Shown here one piece after another: positions 37,592 through 46,996 of a DNA stretch of 64,000 nucleotides (within the stretch, counting starts at the first letter, position 1; the number at the start of each line of letters is the position of its first letter). Under the pieces are notes generated by a model, which was not told the origin of the DNA, made no database searches, and saw nothing but the letters and a program-made list of their open reading frames with translations. The stretch comes from SCTD01 sp963781675 (GTDB lineage Bacteria > Actinomycetota > Actinomycetes > Mycobacteriales > SCTD01). The stretch is taken from the NCBI GenBank assembly GCA_963781675.1, contig CAWAGF010000001.1:806001-870000 (forward strand). Reading direction: 5' to 3'. Both the position numbers and the translations under genes were made by a program.

Positions 37592-38614
37592 TCAGCGGAC
37601 CAGGTCGCGCGTCAGCTCGGCCAGGCTGCGGGCGCCGGCCAGCCCCATCGCGTGCGCCAGGTCCGCGGTCAGCGCCTCCAGGCAGGCATGCACCCCGGCG
37701 GCGCCGCCGGCCGCGAGCGCCCACAGCACCGGCCGGCCGAGCAGCACCGCGTCGGCGCCCAGGGCCAGCGCGCACAGCACGTCCAGCCCGGAGCGCAGGC
37801 CGCCGTCGACGAGCACCGGTGCGCGCCCGGCCACCGCGTCGACGACCTCGGGCAGGGCGTCCGCGGTGGCGACGGCGCGGTCGAGCTGGCGCCCGCCGTG
37901 GTTGCTGACCACGACGCCGGCGGCGCCCGCCGAGAGGCAGGCGAGTGCGTCGTCGCCGCGCAGGACGCCCTTGACCAGCACCGGGAGGCCGGACGCCTCC
38001 GCCAGCTCGCCGACCGCCTCGAGCGCGGCTGACGGGTCCTGCTCCGTGCTGCTCCCGCCGTCGTCCCCGCGCGCCAGGTGCTGCGCGAGGTTGACCAGCG
38101 CGTCTGCCGCGAGCTGGCCGCGGCTCGCGCCGTGGCGCCGGCCGAGGTAGGGCGTGTCGCCGGTGAGGACCACGGCGGTGGCACCGGCGTCGGCAGCGCG
38201 CCGCACCAGCTCGCGCGTCATCCGGCGGTCGCGCATGACGTACGCCTGGAACCACCACGGCCCGGCGGGCACGTCCTCCAGCCGGAGCGACGCGCGGGTG
38301 GACACCGTGGTCAGGCTCCCCGCTGCGGCGGCGCCTGCGGCCGTCGCGGCCTCCGCGTCCGGGTGCGCCAGCCCGTGCAGGGCCGTGGGGCCCACCAGGA
38401 CCGGCGTCCGCAGGTCGCTGCCGAGCAGGCTCAGGCTCGTGTCGACGGCGGCCACGTCGCGCAGCACCCGCGGCCGCAGCCGGTACCGGCTCCAGGCCTG
38501 CTCGGCCTCCCCACGGGTGACCTCGTCCTGGGCGCCGCCGTCGTAGTAGGCGAACGCCTCAGCAGGCAGCGCGCCGCGGGCCGCGTCGCGGTGGGCGGCC
38601 AGCAGCGGGTGCAC
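37592..38614 (-). CDS. FMN-dependent alpha-hydroxy-acid oxidase/dehydrogenase
   Basis: Flavoenzyme of the lactate oxidase/glycolate oxidase family, oxidising a 2-hydroxy acid to a 2-oxo acid. The 340-residue product follows the family: YYDGGAQDEVT at the N-terminus, the flavin-binding PVLVGPTALHGLAHPD, TVSTRASL, FQAYVMRDR, VLVKGVLR, the catalytic SNHGGRQLD (base His then Arg), PVLVDGGLRSGLDVL and LGRPVLWALA. GTG 38614 has TACGGT 7 nt upstream (plus-strand 38622-38627). Substrate is not determined by sequence. Confidence 0.93.
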   Translation of the reverse strand: MHPLLAAHRDAARGALPAEAFAYYDGGAQDEVTRGEAEQAWSRYRLRPRVLRDVAAVDTSLSLLGSDLRTPVLVGPTALHGLAHPDAEAATAAGAAAAGSLTTVSTRASLRLEDVPAGPWWFQAYVMRDRRMTRELVRRAADAGATAVVLTGDTPYLGRRHGASRGQLAADALVNLAQHLARGDDGGSSTEQDPSAALEAVGELAEASGLPVLVKGVLRGDDALACLSAGAAGVVVSNHGGRQLDRAVATADALPEVVDAVAGRAPVLVDGGLRSGLDVLCALALGADAVLLGRPVLWALAAGGAAGVHACLEALTADLAHAMGLAGARSLAELTRDLVR

Positions 38615-38641
38615 GCGCCGGACCGTACGGGACTGAGGGGA

Positions 38642-39463
38642 TCAGCCGGGCAGCGTCGCGCCGCGTCGCACCGTGACGGCCAGCAGCATCCCGCTGCCGG
38701 CCCACCTGCCCATCGCGGCGTAGCCGGCCGGGTCCACCTGGCTGCGCAGCCAGCCGTCCAGCACGACCGGCCGCGGGCGCGGCCCCAGCAGCGGGAGCAG
38801 CTGCGCCGCGGCGAACGGCCCGATGCCCGGCAGCGCCCGCAGCTCGCCCAGCACCGCGTCGTCGGGCAGCCCGAGGTCGCACCACGACTGCAGGTCCACG
38901 TCGCCGCCGGCCACCCGTCGGGCGATCTCGCGCAGCGACGCCGCCCGGTAGCCCCAGCCCGTCAGGTCCTGCTCCAGCACCTCGGCGGCGGTCGGGAACG
39001 GCCCGCGGCCGACGAGCGAGGCGACCATCCGGCGGGTGGCGGCGTACGAGGCGTTCGTCCCCGCGAGCGCGCCGACCAGGTCCTCCCAGGCGGTGGTCGC
39101 GCGCAGCAGCCGGCCGGCGCCGAGCCGCCGCACCCAGCGCAGCGCGGGCACCCGGTCGCACGCCTCCCACAGCTCAGCCAGGTCGTCGTCGAGCGCCAGC
39201 GCCCACCGGAGCGCGGGGACGTCGACGCCGCTGCCGGACCAGGTCACCGCGAGGTCGCGGTGCACCACGACGTCGTGCAGGTGCAGCCGGTCGCCGTCCC
39301 AGGCGCGCGGGGCCAGCCCGACCCCGCCGTGGGCGCGCGCCACCCGCTCCAGGTCGTACGGCTCCGGGCCGGGCAGCTGCAGCGAGCCGGCGACGGCGCG
39401 GGGCGGCGGCACGTCGCCGACCGGGCCGCCCGCGTCGAGCAGCGCAGCCGCCTGCGCCCCCAC
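38642..39463 (-). CDS. HhH-GPD-type DNA glycosylase
   Basis: A base-excision glycosylase of the AlkA/Ogg superfamily. The 273-residue product has a degenerate N-terminal lobe and a helix-hairpin-helix LRALPGIGPFAAAQLL (about residues 208-223), followed by the position of the catalytic Asp in VVLDGWLR. There is no iron-sulfur motif. GTG 39463 lies 3 nt after the stop of the upstream lipoprotein gene on the same strand, so the two are cotranscribed. The substrate base (3-methyladenine, 8-oxoguanine or another) cannot be determined. Confidence 0.88.
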   Translation of the reverse strand: MGAQAAALLDAGGPVGDVPPPRAVAGSLQLPGPEPYDLERVARAHGGVGLAPRAWDGDRLHLHDVVVHRDLAVTWSGSGVDVPALRWALALDDDLAELWEACDRVPALRWVRRLGAGRLLRATTAWEDLVGALAGTNASYAATRRMVASLVGRGPFPTAAEVLEQDLTGWGYRAASLREIARRVAGGDVDLQSWCDLGLPDDAVLGELRALPGIGPFAAAQLLPLLGPRPRPVVLDGWLRSQVDPAGYAAMGRWAGSGMLLAVTVRRGATLPG

Positions 39464-39466
39464 GGG

Positions 39467-39958
39467 CTAGGCCCTCTTCCCCTTCAGCGTCCCGCTGACC
39501 TGCTCGCCCTCGGGTGCCACGACGAGGCAGACGTACTCGCGGTCGTCCTGGCTCTCCCACGACTCCTTCGTCGGGAACAGCGAGGTGATGTCGTACTGCG
39601 AGTCCTCGTAGGCCTTGCCGACGAAGGTCGCGAACTCCTCGACGCAGCGGTCCTCGCCGGCGCTGGACACCTCGTCCTCGCCGGGGAACTCGCCGTCCGG
39701 CAGGTCGAACACGGCGTAGACCTCGCCGTCGTGCGGCTGCGCGCACGGCACGGCCTTCACCGACTCGACCTCCTCCACCTCCTCGGAGCTGCTGACCGGC
39801 TCCTGCACGCAGTCGCCCAGCTCCACCTCGAACGGGTCGACGGCGCCCGCACTGGCGACGGCGCCGGCCTCGTCGCGCTGGGCGGCGGGACGGTCCTCGC
39901 CGCAGGCAGCGGCGCCGAGGACGAGCAGGAGGAGGACAGCCGGGAGGGCGCGGCGCAC
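39467..39958 (-). CDS. Septum-formation-family lipoprotein
   Basis: The 163-residue product has a lipobox signal peptide (LLLLVLGAAACG, Cys at about residue 19). The mature domain has the conserved cysteines and motifs of the septum formation family: ELGDCV, VPCAQPHDGEVYAVFDL, DRCVEEFATFVG and REYVCLV. The domain is found in actinobacterial envelope proteins; the Cys pairs are expected to form disulfides. It is probably the first gene of a unit with the downstream glycosylase. Confidence 0.85.
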   Translation of the reverse strand: MRRALPAVLLLLVLGAAACGEDRPAAQRDEAGAVASAGAVDPFEVELGDCVQEPVSSSEEVEEVESVKAVPCAQPHDGEVYAVFDLPDGEFPGEDEVSSAGEDRCVEEFATFVGKAYEDSQYDITSLFPTKESWESQDDREYVCLVVAPEGEQVSGTLKGKRA

Positions 39959-39996
39959 GGGGGACTCCGGAGGACGAGGGGGAGCTGCACGCTAGC

Positions 39997-40002
39997 TAGG
40001 GT
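39997..40002 (+). promoter_or_regulatory. -10 hexamer of a leaderless Nudix transcript
   Basis: TAGGGT ends 6 nt before GTG 40009. It is one of a series of TAGNNT/TACNNT elements placed 6-8 nt upstream of starts in this window. Confidence 0.6.
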
Positions 40003-40008
40003 GCGCCC

Positions 40009-40401
40009 GTGCAGCGCGTGGGTGTCGTGGGAGCCGCGCTCGTACGGGACGGCCGGGTGCTGGCCTCGCGGCGCACCGAGCCGCCGCGGCTGGCCGGGCT
40101 GTGGGAGTTCCCGGGCGGCAAGGTCGAGGCCGGCGAGAGCGACGAGCAGGCGCTGCGTGCGCGAGCTGCGCGAGGAGCTCCGGGTCGAGGCCGCCGTGGG
40201 GGAGCGGCTCGGCGAGCGACCTGCCCATCGGCGAGACGGCCGTGCTGCGCGTCTACCTCTGCACCGCTCGTGCGGGGTGAGCCTGCGCTCGTGGACCACG
40301 ACGCGCACCGCTGGCTGGGCCCGGACGAGCTGCTCGACGTGGCGTGGATCCCGGTCGACCTGCCCCTGGTGGAGCAGCTCCGCGCGCTGCTGCGGGCTTG
40401 A
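40009..40401 (+). pseudogene. mutT: Nudix hydrolase (MutT-like 8-oxo-dGTPase), interrupted by three +1 frameshifts
   Basis: The first residues (VVGAALVRDGRVLASRRTEPP) and the Nudix start FPGGKVEAGESDEQALR are in frame. Extra bases near 40157-40160, 40217 and 40273-40277 must be removed to recover the rest: RELREELRVEAAVGERL, DLPIGETAVLRVYLCT and LVDHDAHRWLGPDELLDVAW. After three +1 changes the original frame is regained, so the first and last parts share one frame to the TGA. The full Nudix box (Gx5Ex7REUxEExxU) is present. The pattern suggests sequencing indels; a true pseudogene cannot be excluded. Confidence 0.75.
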
Positions 40402-40551
40402 TCGTCCGCACCCTGGCGGCGTGACGCGCCGGAGCGGCGTGCCGCGGACGTGCGGATGATCATGGCAGCGGCCGCCGAGCCGCGCGCCGGTAGGCTCGAG
40501 GCTGCCGGCTGTCCCTGCTCGGCCACCCATGCCGACCATCGGAGTACCGCT

Positions 40552-42414
<1,863 letters not shown>

Positions 42415-42978
42415 ATGCGCGCCGGCCAGCTGGTCGTCGCCACCCCGCAGCTCGGCGACCCGAACTTCGCGCGGACCGTCGTCCTGCTCCTGCAGGCGGA
42501 CGAGGACGACGGCGCGCTCGGGCTGGTGCTCAACCGCCCGAGCGGCACCGACGTCGGCGAGGTGCTGCCGGACTGGGCGCCGCTCGCCGCCGGACCGCCC
42601 GTCGTCTTCACCGGCGGGCCGGTCCAGCCGAACGCCGCCATCTGCCTCGGCCACGGCCGGCTCGGCGGCACGCAGGTCGGCTCCTTCTCCGTGCTCGAGG
42701 GGGTGCCCGGCACCTCCGTCGGCACCGTCGACCTGGACGCCTCCCCGGACGAGCTCGTCCCGGCGGTGTCGGAGGTACGGGTCTTCGCGGGCTACGCCGG
42801 CTGGGGAGCCGGCCAGCTCGAGGCCGAGGTCGAGGAGGGCGCCTGGTGGGTGCTCGACGCGCTGCCGGCGGACGCCTTCAGCGACGACCCGGACGCGCTG
42901 TGGTCGACGGTGCTGCGCCGGCAGGGTCCGCCGATCGCCTTCGCGGCGAGCTACCCGGCGGACCCGACCCTCAACTGA
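42415..42978 (+). CDS. YqgE/AlgH family protein
   Basis: A 187-residue member of the YqgE/AlgH family: GQLVVATPQLGDPNFARTVV at the N-terminus, LGLVLNRPSGTDVGEVL, FTGGPVQPNAAICL and FAGYAGWGAGQLEAEVEEGA. It is reported widely in bacteria and is of uncertain function (named AlgH in Pseudomonas for a role in alginate regulation). The ATG abuts the typA stop with no gap. Confidence 0.95.
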   Translation: MRAGQLVVATPQLGDPNFARTVVLLLQADEDDGALGLVLNRPSGTDVGEVLPDWAPLAAGPPVVFTGGPVQPNAAICLGHGRLGGTQVGSFSVLEGVPGTSVGTVDLDASPDELVPAVSEVRVFAGYAGWGAGQLEAEVEEGAWWVLDALPADAFSDDPDALWSTVLRRQGPPIAFAASYPADPTLN

Positions 42979-42986
42979 GCGGGCGG

Positions 42987-43000
42987 GGCGTCCCGACGCC
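42987..43000. terminator. Short hairpin between convergent yqgE and the hybrid kinase
   Basis: GGCGT-cccg-ACGCC, a 5-bp stem, sits in the 36-bp gap where both genes end. It has no T-tract, so it is a weak candidate. Confidence 0.3.
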
Positions 43001-43014
43001 GGACCGTCCAGCTG

Positions 43015-45777
43015 TCAGGCGGTCCCGTCCCGGAGCCTGCCCAGGGCGGTGCGCGCCTCCTCGACCGCGGCGCGGATCCGCTCCTGCGCCTCGGGCAGGT
43101 CGACCTGCTCGCCCGCCCGCAGCCGGGTCTCGACGTCGCCGCACACCTCGGCCAGGTGGACGGCCCCCAGGGAGGCGCTGCCGCCGCGCACCGAGTGCGC
43201 CACCCGGCTGACGGCCTCGGCGTCACCGGCGCCGACGGCGACCTGCAGCTCGTCGAGCCGCTTGGTCGTCTCGCCCTCCCACGTGCCGAGCAGCCGCTCG
43301 AGCACCGCCGGGCCGCGCTCGCCCAGGCGCGACACCAGGGACAGCAGCACGGAGGTGTCCACCGCGCCGTCGACCACCGGCTCCGGCTCGGGCTCGGGCT
43401 CGGGCGCGACGTCCTCCTCGACCAGTCCGGTGACGCGGGACAGCGCCGCGGCGAGCTCGTCGCGACGCACGGGCTTGGCCAGGTAGTCGTCCATGCCGGC
43501 GGCCAGGCACTGCTCGCGGTCCTCGGCCATGGCGTTCGCGGTCATGGCGACGACCCGCGGCTGGCGGTCCGCGGGCAGCTCGGCACGGAGCCGACGGGTC
43601 GCCTGCAGGCCGTCCATCACCGGCATCTGCACGTCCATGAGCACCACGTCGTACGGCCGCTCCGCCAGCGCGGCGAGCGCCTCGACGCCGTTGCCGACGA
43701 CGTCCGCGCGGTAGCCGAGCCGCTCCAGCAGCAGCACCGCCACCCGCTGGTTGACCACGTTGTCCTCGGCCAGCAGCACCCGCAGCCGGCGGGCGGGGGC
43801 CTGCGCCGCCGGGCCGCCCATCGGCTCCAGCGCCGCGCCGAGCGCGGTCGCCACCGCGCTGCGCAGCGCCGCCGCCTTGACCGGCTTGGTGAGGTGCAGC
43901 AGGCCGAGCTCCGCGGCCTCGGCCGGCCGCTGGCCGAGCGAGGTGAGCAGCAGCATCGGCAGGTCACGGGTGCTGGTGCGGGCGCGCAGCGCCCGCACCA
44001 GGGAGATGCCGTCGCCGCCCGGCATGTGCATGTCGCTCAGCACCACGTCGTAGCGGCCGCCCGCGTCGACCGCCGCGAGGGCGCTGGCGGCGTCCGGGTG
44101 GTCCTCGACCGACATCTCCCAGCCCTCGAGCTGGCGCCGCAGGATGCGCCGGTTGGTCTCGTTGTCGTCCACGACCAGGGCGCGCCGGCCGGGCAGCTCG
44201 GCCGGCGGCTGGAGCAGCGCGTCCTCGGTCTGCGCGCCCCGCGGCAGGGCCAGGTCGAGGGTGAAGACCGAGCCCTCGCCGAGGGTGCTGCGCACGCTCA
44301 GGTGGCCGCCCATGGCCTCGGCCAGCCGCTTGCTGATGGCCAGCCCCAGGCCGGTCCCGCCGTACAGCCGCGTGGTGGAGGCGTCCACCTGGCTGAAGGA
44401 CGTGAAGAGCCGGTCCATCCGCTCGGCGGGGATGCCGATGCCGGTGTCGCGCACCGCGAACGACAGGGCGACGCCGTCGGGGCCCTCCTCACCGGGGGTG
44501 ACCGTGAGGACGACGTCGCCGCGCTCGGTGAACTTCACGGCGTTGCTCAGCAGGTTGACGAGCACCTGGCGCAGGCGGGTCACGTCGCCGACGAGCACCG
44601 GCGGCACCCCGGGCTCCAGCGAGGCGACCAGGTCCAGGCTCTTGGCGCCGGCCTGCGCGGCGACCAGGTCCAGCGAGCCTTCCACGCAGTCGCGCATCGA
44701 GAACGACTGCCGCTCCAGCTCGAGCTCGCCGCTCTCGATCTTCGAGAAGTCCAGGATGTCGTTGATGATCACCAGCAGGGCGTCACCGCTGGCGCGCACC
44801 GTCTCGGCGTAGTCGCGCTGGTCGTGGGTCAGCTCGGTGTCCAGGAGCAGGCCGGTCATGCCGATCACGGCGTTCATCGGGGTGCGGATCTCGTGCGACA
44901 TGGTCGCGAGGAAGGCGGACTTCGCGGCCGTGGCCGCCTCGGCCTCGCGGCGCGCCTCGTGCAGCTCGGCCTCGCGCTCGTGCACGACCTGCCGCTCGGT
45001 GGCCAGCGCGCCCGCCAGCTCGTCCAGCCCCAGGCCGATCGCCCGCAGCTCGGCCGGGCCGGTGCCGGGGCCCCGGGCGCCGAGGTCGCCGTCGCGCAGT
45101 CGCGCGATGGTGGTGGTCAGCCCCTCGACCGGCTCGACGACGTCGCCTCGCAGCCGGCGGAACTGCCGCGTCACGACGGCCGCCACGGCCGCGGCCAGCA
45201 GCACCTCGAGGCCGAGGCCGAGGGCCAGCAGCCGCACCTGCTGGCGCTGCGAGTCGGTCCGGAGCCGGTCGGCGAGGTCCTCGGCCGCGGTCTCGGCGGC
45301 CCGGTAGTCGTCGAACAGGGTCTTGCCCAGGCGCAGGAAGCCCGCCTCGCTGCGGCCCGCGGGGAAGCCGCGCAGCGCCGGCTCCGCCCAGGCGTCCAGC
45401 CAGGCCTGCTGCCGCTGCTCGACCTCGTCGTAGCGCGCGAGCGCCCGCGGCGCCCCGCGGAAGGCGTCGCGGACCTCCGCGTTGTGGCCCGGGAGGGCCG
45501 CGGTGCCCGCCTCGTACGGCTCGAGGAACTCCTCCTGGCCGGTGATGAGGAAGGCGCGCAGGGCGGTCTCCTGGTCGACCATGTCCAGGTGCGCGAGCCG
45601 CACGGCCCGGGCACCGGACTGGTAGCGGTCGGTCTGGGGGACCAGCGCCAGCACCAGCACGCCGAGCACCAGCGCGCTCACCACCGCCGTCACCGCGACC
45701 GTGAGCACCATCAGCCGGGCCAGCGAGCCGACCCGCCGCGTCAGCGACGCAGCGGGCGCAGCGGGCTCGGCGGTCAC
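43015..45777 (-). CDS. Hybrid sensor histidine kinase (CHASE3-HAMP-HK-REC-REC-HPt)
   Basis: The protein is 920 residues from GTG 45777. Two membrane helices (ARLMVLTVAVTAVVSALVLG and LLALGLGLEVLLAAAVAAVV) flank a CHASE3 sensor (MVDQETALRAFLITGQEEFL). A HAMP and coiled coil follow, then a HisKA/HATPase kinase with SFLATMSHEIRTPMNAV-type H box (AFLATMSHEIRTPMNA), NLLSNAVKF, RDTGIGI and GTGLGL. The first receiver (ALVVDDNETN, VVLSDMHMPGGDG, TKPVK) and the second (VLLAEDNVVNQ, VVLMDVQMPVMDG, AKPVRR) are both intact. The C-terminal HPt has AHSVRGGSASLGA. A Glu-Pro linker (PEPEPEPEP) precedes the HPt. The phosphorelay target is unknown. Confidence 0.94.
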   Translation of the reverse strand: MTAEPAAPAASLTRRVGSLARLMVLTVAVTAVVSALVLGVLVLALVPQTDRYQSGARAVRLAHLDMVDQETALRAFLITGQEEFLEPYEAGTAALPGHNAEVRDAFRGAPRALARYDEVEQRQQAWLDAWAEPALRGFPAGRSEAGFLRLGKTLFDDYRAAETAAEDLADRLRTDSQRQQVRLLALGLGLEVLLAAAVAAVVTRQFRRLRGDVVEPVEGLTTTIARLRDGDLGARGPGTGPAELRAIGLGLDELAGALATERQVVHEREAELHEARREAEAATAAKSAFLATMSHEIRTPMNAVIGMTGLLLDTELTHDQRDYAETVRASGDALLVIINDILDFSKIESGELELERQSFSMRDCVEGSLDLVAAQAGAKSLDLVASLEPGVPPVLVGDVTRLRQVLVNLLSNAVKFTERGDVVLTVTPGEEGPDGVALSFAVRDTGIGIPAERMDRLFTSFSQVDASTTRLYGGTGLGLAISKRLAEAMGGHLSVRSTLGEGSVFTLDLALPRGAQTEDALLQPPAELPGRRALVVDDNETNRRILRRQLEGWEMSVEDHPDAASALAAVDAGGRYDVVLSDMHMPGGDGISLVRALRARTSTRDLPMLLLTSLGQRPAEAAELGLLHLTKPVKAAALRSAVATALGAALEPMGGPAAQAPARRLRVLLAEDNVVNQRVAVLLLERLGYRADVVGNGVEALAALAERPYDVVLMDVQMPVMDGLQATRRLRAELPADRQPRVVAMTANAMAEDREQCLAAGMDDYLAKPVRRDELAAALSRVTGLVEEDVAPEPEPEPEPVVDGAVDTSVLLSLVSRLGERGPAVLERLLGTWEGETTKRLDELQVAVGAGDAEAVSRVAHSVRGGSASLGAVHLAEVCGDVETRLRAGEQVDLPEAQERIRAAVEEARTALGRLRDGTA

Positions 45778-45822
45778 GGGCAGGAGCCTGCCAGAGCGAG
45801 CGCCCTGCAGGGCGCTGCCGCC

Positions 45823-45828
45823 TAGGGT
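45823..45828 (+). promoter_or_regulatory. -10 hexamer of mshB
   Basis: TAGGGT ends 6 nt before ATG 45835, indicating a leaderless mshB message. It lies between divergent mshB and the hybrid kinase. Confidence 0.6.
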
Positions 45829-45834
45829 CGTCGC

Positions 45835-46854
45835 ATGAGCGATGCCACGCTGCCCCCGCCCGACCCCGGCGAGCGGATCCCCGCGCAGAGCGCCGACGCG
45901 GTGCTGGCCCAGGCGGAGTCGGCGGTCGAGGAGGCCGGGGTCGAGGAGGCCATGGCGGCGCTGGACGTGCCGCGCCGGCTGCTGCTCGTGCACGCCCATC
46001 CGGACGACGAGACGATCGGCACCGGCGCGACGATGGCCAAGTACGCCGCCGAGGGCGTGGCCGTCACCCTGGTGACCTGCACGCTCGGCGAGGAGGGCGA
46101 GGTCCTCGTCCCGGAGCTCGAGCACCTGGCGGCCGACCGTGAGGACGGTCTCGGCCAGCACCGCATCGGCGAGCTGGCCGCGGCCTGCGAGGCGCTGCGC
46201 GTGACGGACCACCGCTTCCTCGGCGGCCCCGGCCGCTGGCGGGACAGCGGGATGATGGGCACCCCGTCCAACGAGCGGCCGGAGTGCTTCTGGCAGGCCG
46301 ACCTGGACGAGGCCGTCCGCGCGCTGGTCGGCGTGGTGCGCGAGGTGCGGCCCCAGGTGGTCGTCACCTACGACAGCAACGGCGGCTACGGCCACCCCGA
46401 CCACGTGCAGGCGCACCGGGTCGCGGTCGCGGCCTTCGACGCCGCTGCCGACCCGGCGTACGCGCCCGAGCATGGCGAGCCCTGGCGGGCCGGCAAGCTC
46501 TACTTCTCCGCGGTGCCGCGCAGCGTGCTGCAGGCCGGCATCGACCTGCTGCGCGAGTCCGGCGACACCAGCGGCTTCTTCGGCGTCGAGAAGGCGGAGG
46601 ACCTGCCGTTCGGCGTGCCGGACGAGCAGGTGACGACGGCGGTCGACGCCAGCGAGCAGCTCGAGGCCAAGGTCGCCGCCATGCGCGCCCACAAGACCCA
46701 GATCGCCGTCGACGGGCCGTTCTTCGCGCTGTCGAACAACATCGGGCAGCGGGCGTTCGGGATCGAGCACTACACGCTGGCCAAGGGCGAGCGAGGGCCC
46801 GGCAGCGGGCCGCACGGCTGGGAGGACGACCTGTTCGCCGGCGTGGAGGCGTGA
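45835..46854 (+). CDS. mshB: N-acetyl-glucosaminyl-inositol deacetylase MshB (mycothiol biosynthesis)
   Basis: Zinc deacetylase of the PIG-L fold that removes acetate from GlcNAc-inositol in mycothiol synthesis. The 339-residue product has VHAHPDDETIGTGATMAKYA (zinc ligands His and Asp), TCTLGEEGEV, LAADREDGLGQHRIGELAAA, the DSNGGYGHPDHVQAHR zinc ligand His, and the C-terminal KTQIAVDGPFFALSNN. The size and the HPDDE, GEEG and HPDH motifs fit MshB rather than Mca. Start ATG 45835, leaderless. Supports placement in the actinomycetes. The downstream DUF6113 gene is found near mshB in other actinobacteria. Confidence 0.93.
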   Translation: MSDATLPPPDPGERIPAQSADAVLAQAESAVEEAGVEEAMAALDVPRRLLLVHAHPDDETIGTGATMAKYAAEGVAVTLVTCTLGEEGEVLVPELEHLAADREDGLGQHRIGELAAACEALRVTDHRFLGGPGRWRDSGMMGTPSNERPECFWQADLDEAVRALVGVVREVRPQVVVTYDSNGGYGHPDHVQAHRVAVAAFDAAADPAYAPEHGEPWRAGKLYFSAVPRSVLQAGIDLLRESGDTSGFFGVEKAEDLPFGVPDEQVTTAVDASEQLEAKVAAMRAHKTQIAVDGPFFALSNNIGQRAFGIEHYTLAKGERGPGSGPHGWEDDLFAGVEA

Positions 46855-46996
46855 TCACTCGACACGCAGCGTGACGACCTGGATGGGCCGAACGGGTGAT
46901 GTTCACTCTCCGTAGTGACTACCCGCCTCTTTACGGGGAGACTCGGCGGATATCGGACGGGGCGGACGCCCCGACCGCCCTCGTCCGGAGGTCCCT

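Noticed and set aside
43015..46815. Extending the hybrid kinase to an upstream ATG at 46815
   Set aside because: That would run antisense through the whole mshB gene; GTG 45777 gives a proper membrane-anchored kinase.
46855..46996. GTAGT-g-ACTAC palindrome before the FtsH-like gene (46912-46922) as an operator
   Set aside because: Only 5 bp per arm and no known regulator nearby; noted but not strong enough to call.
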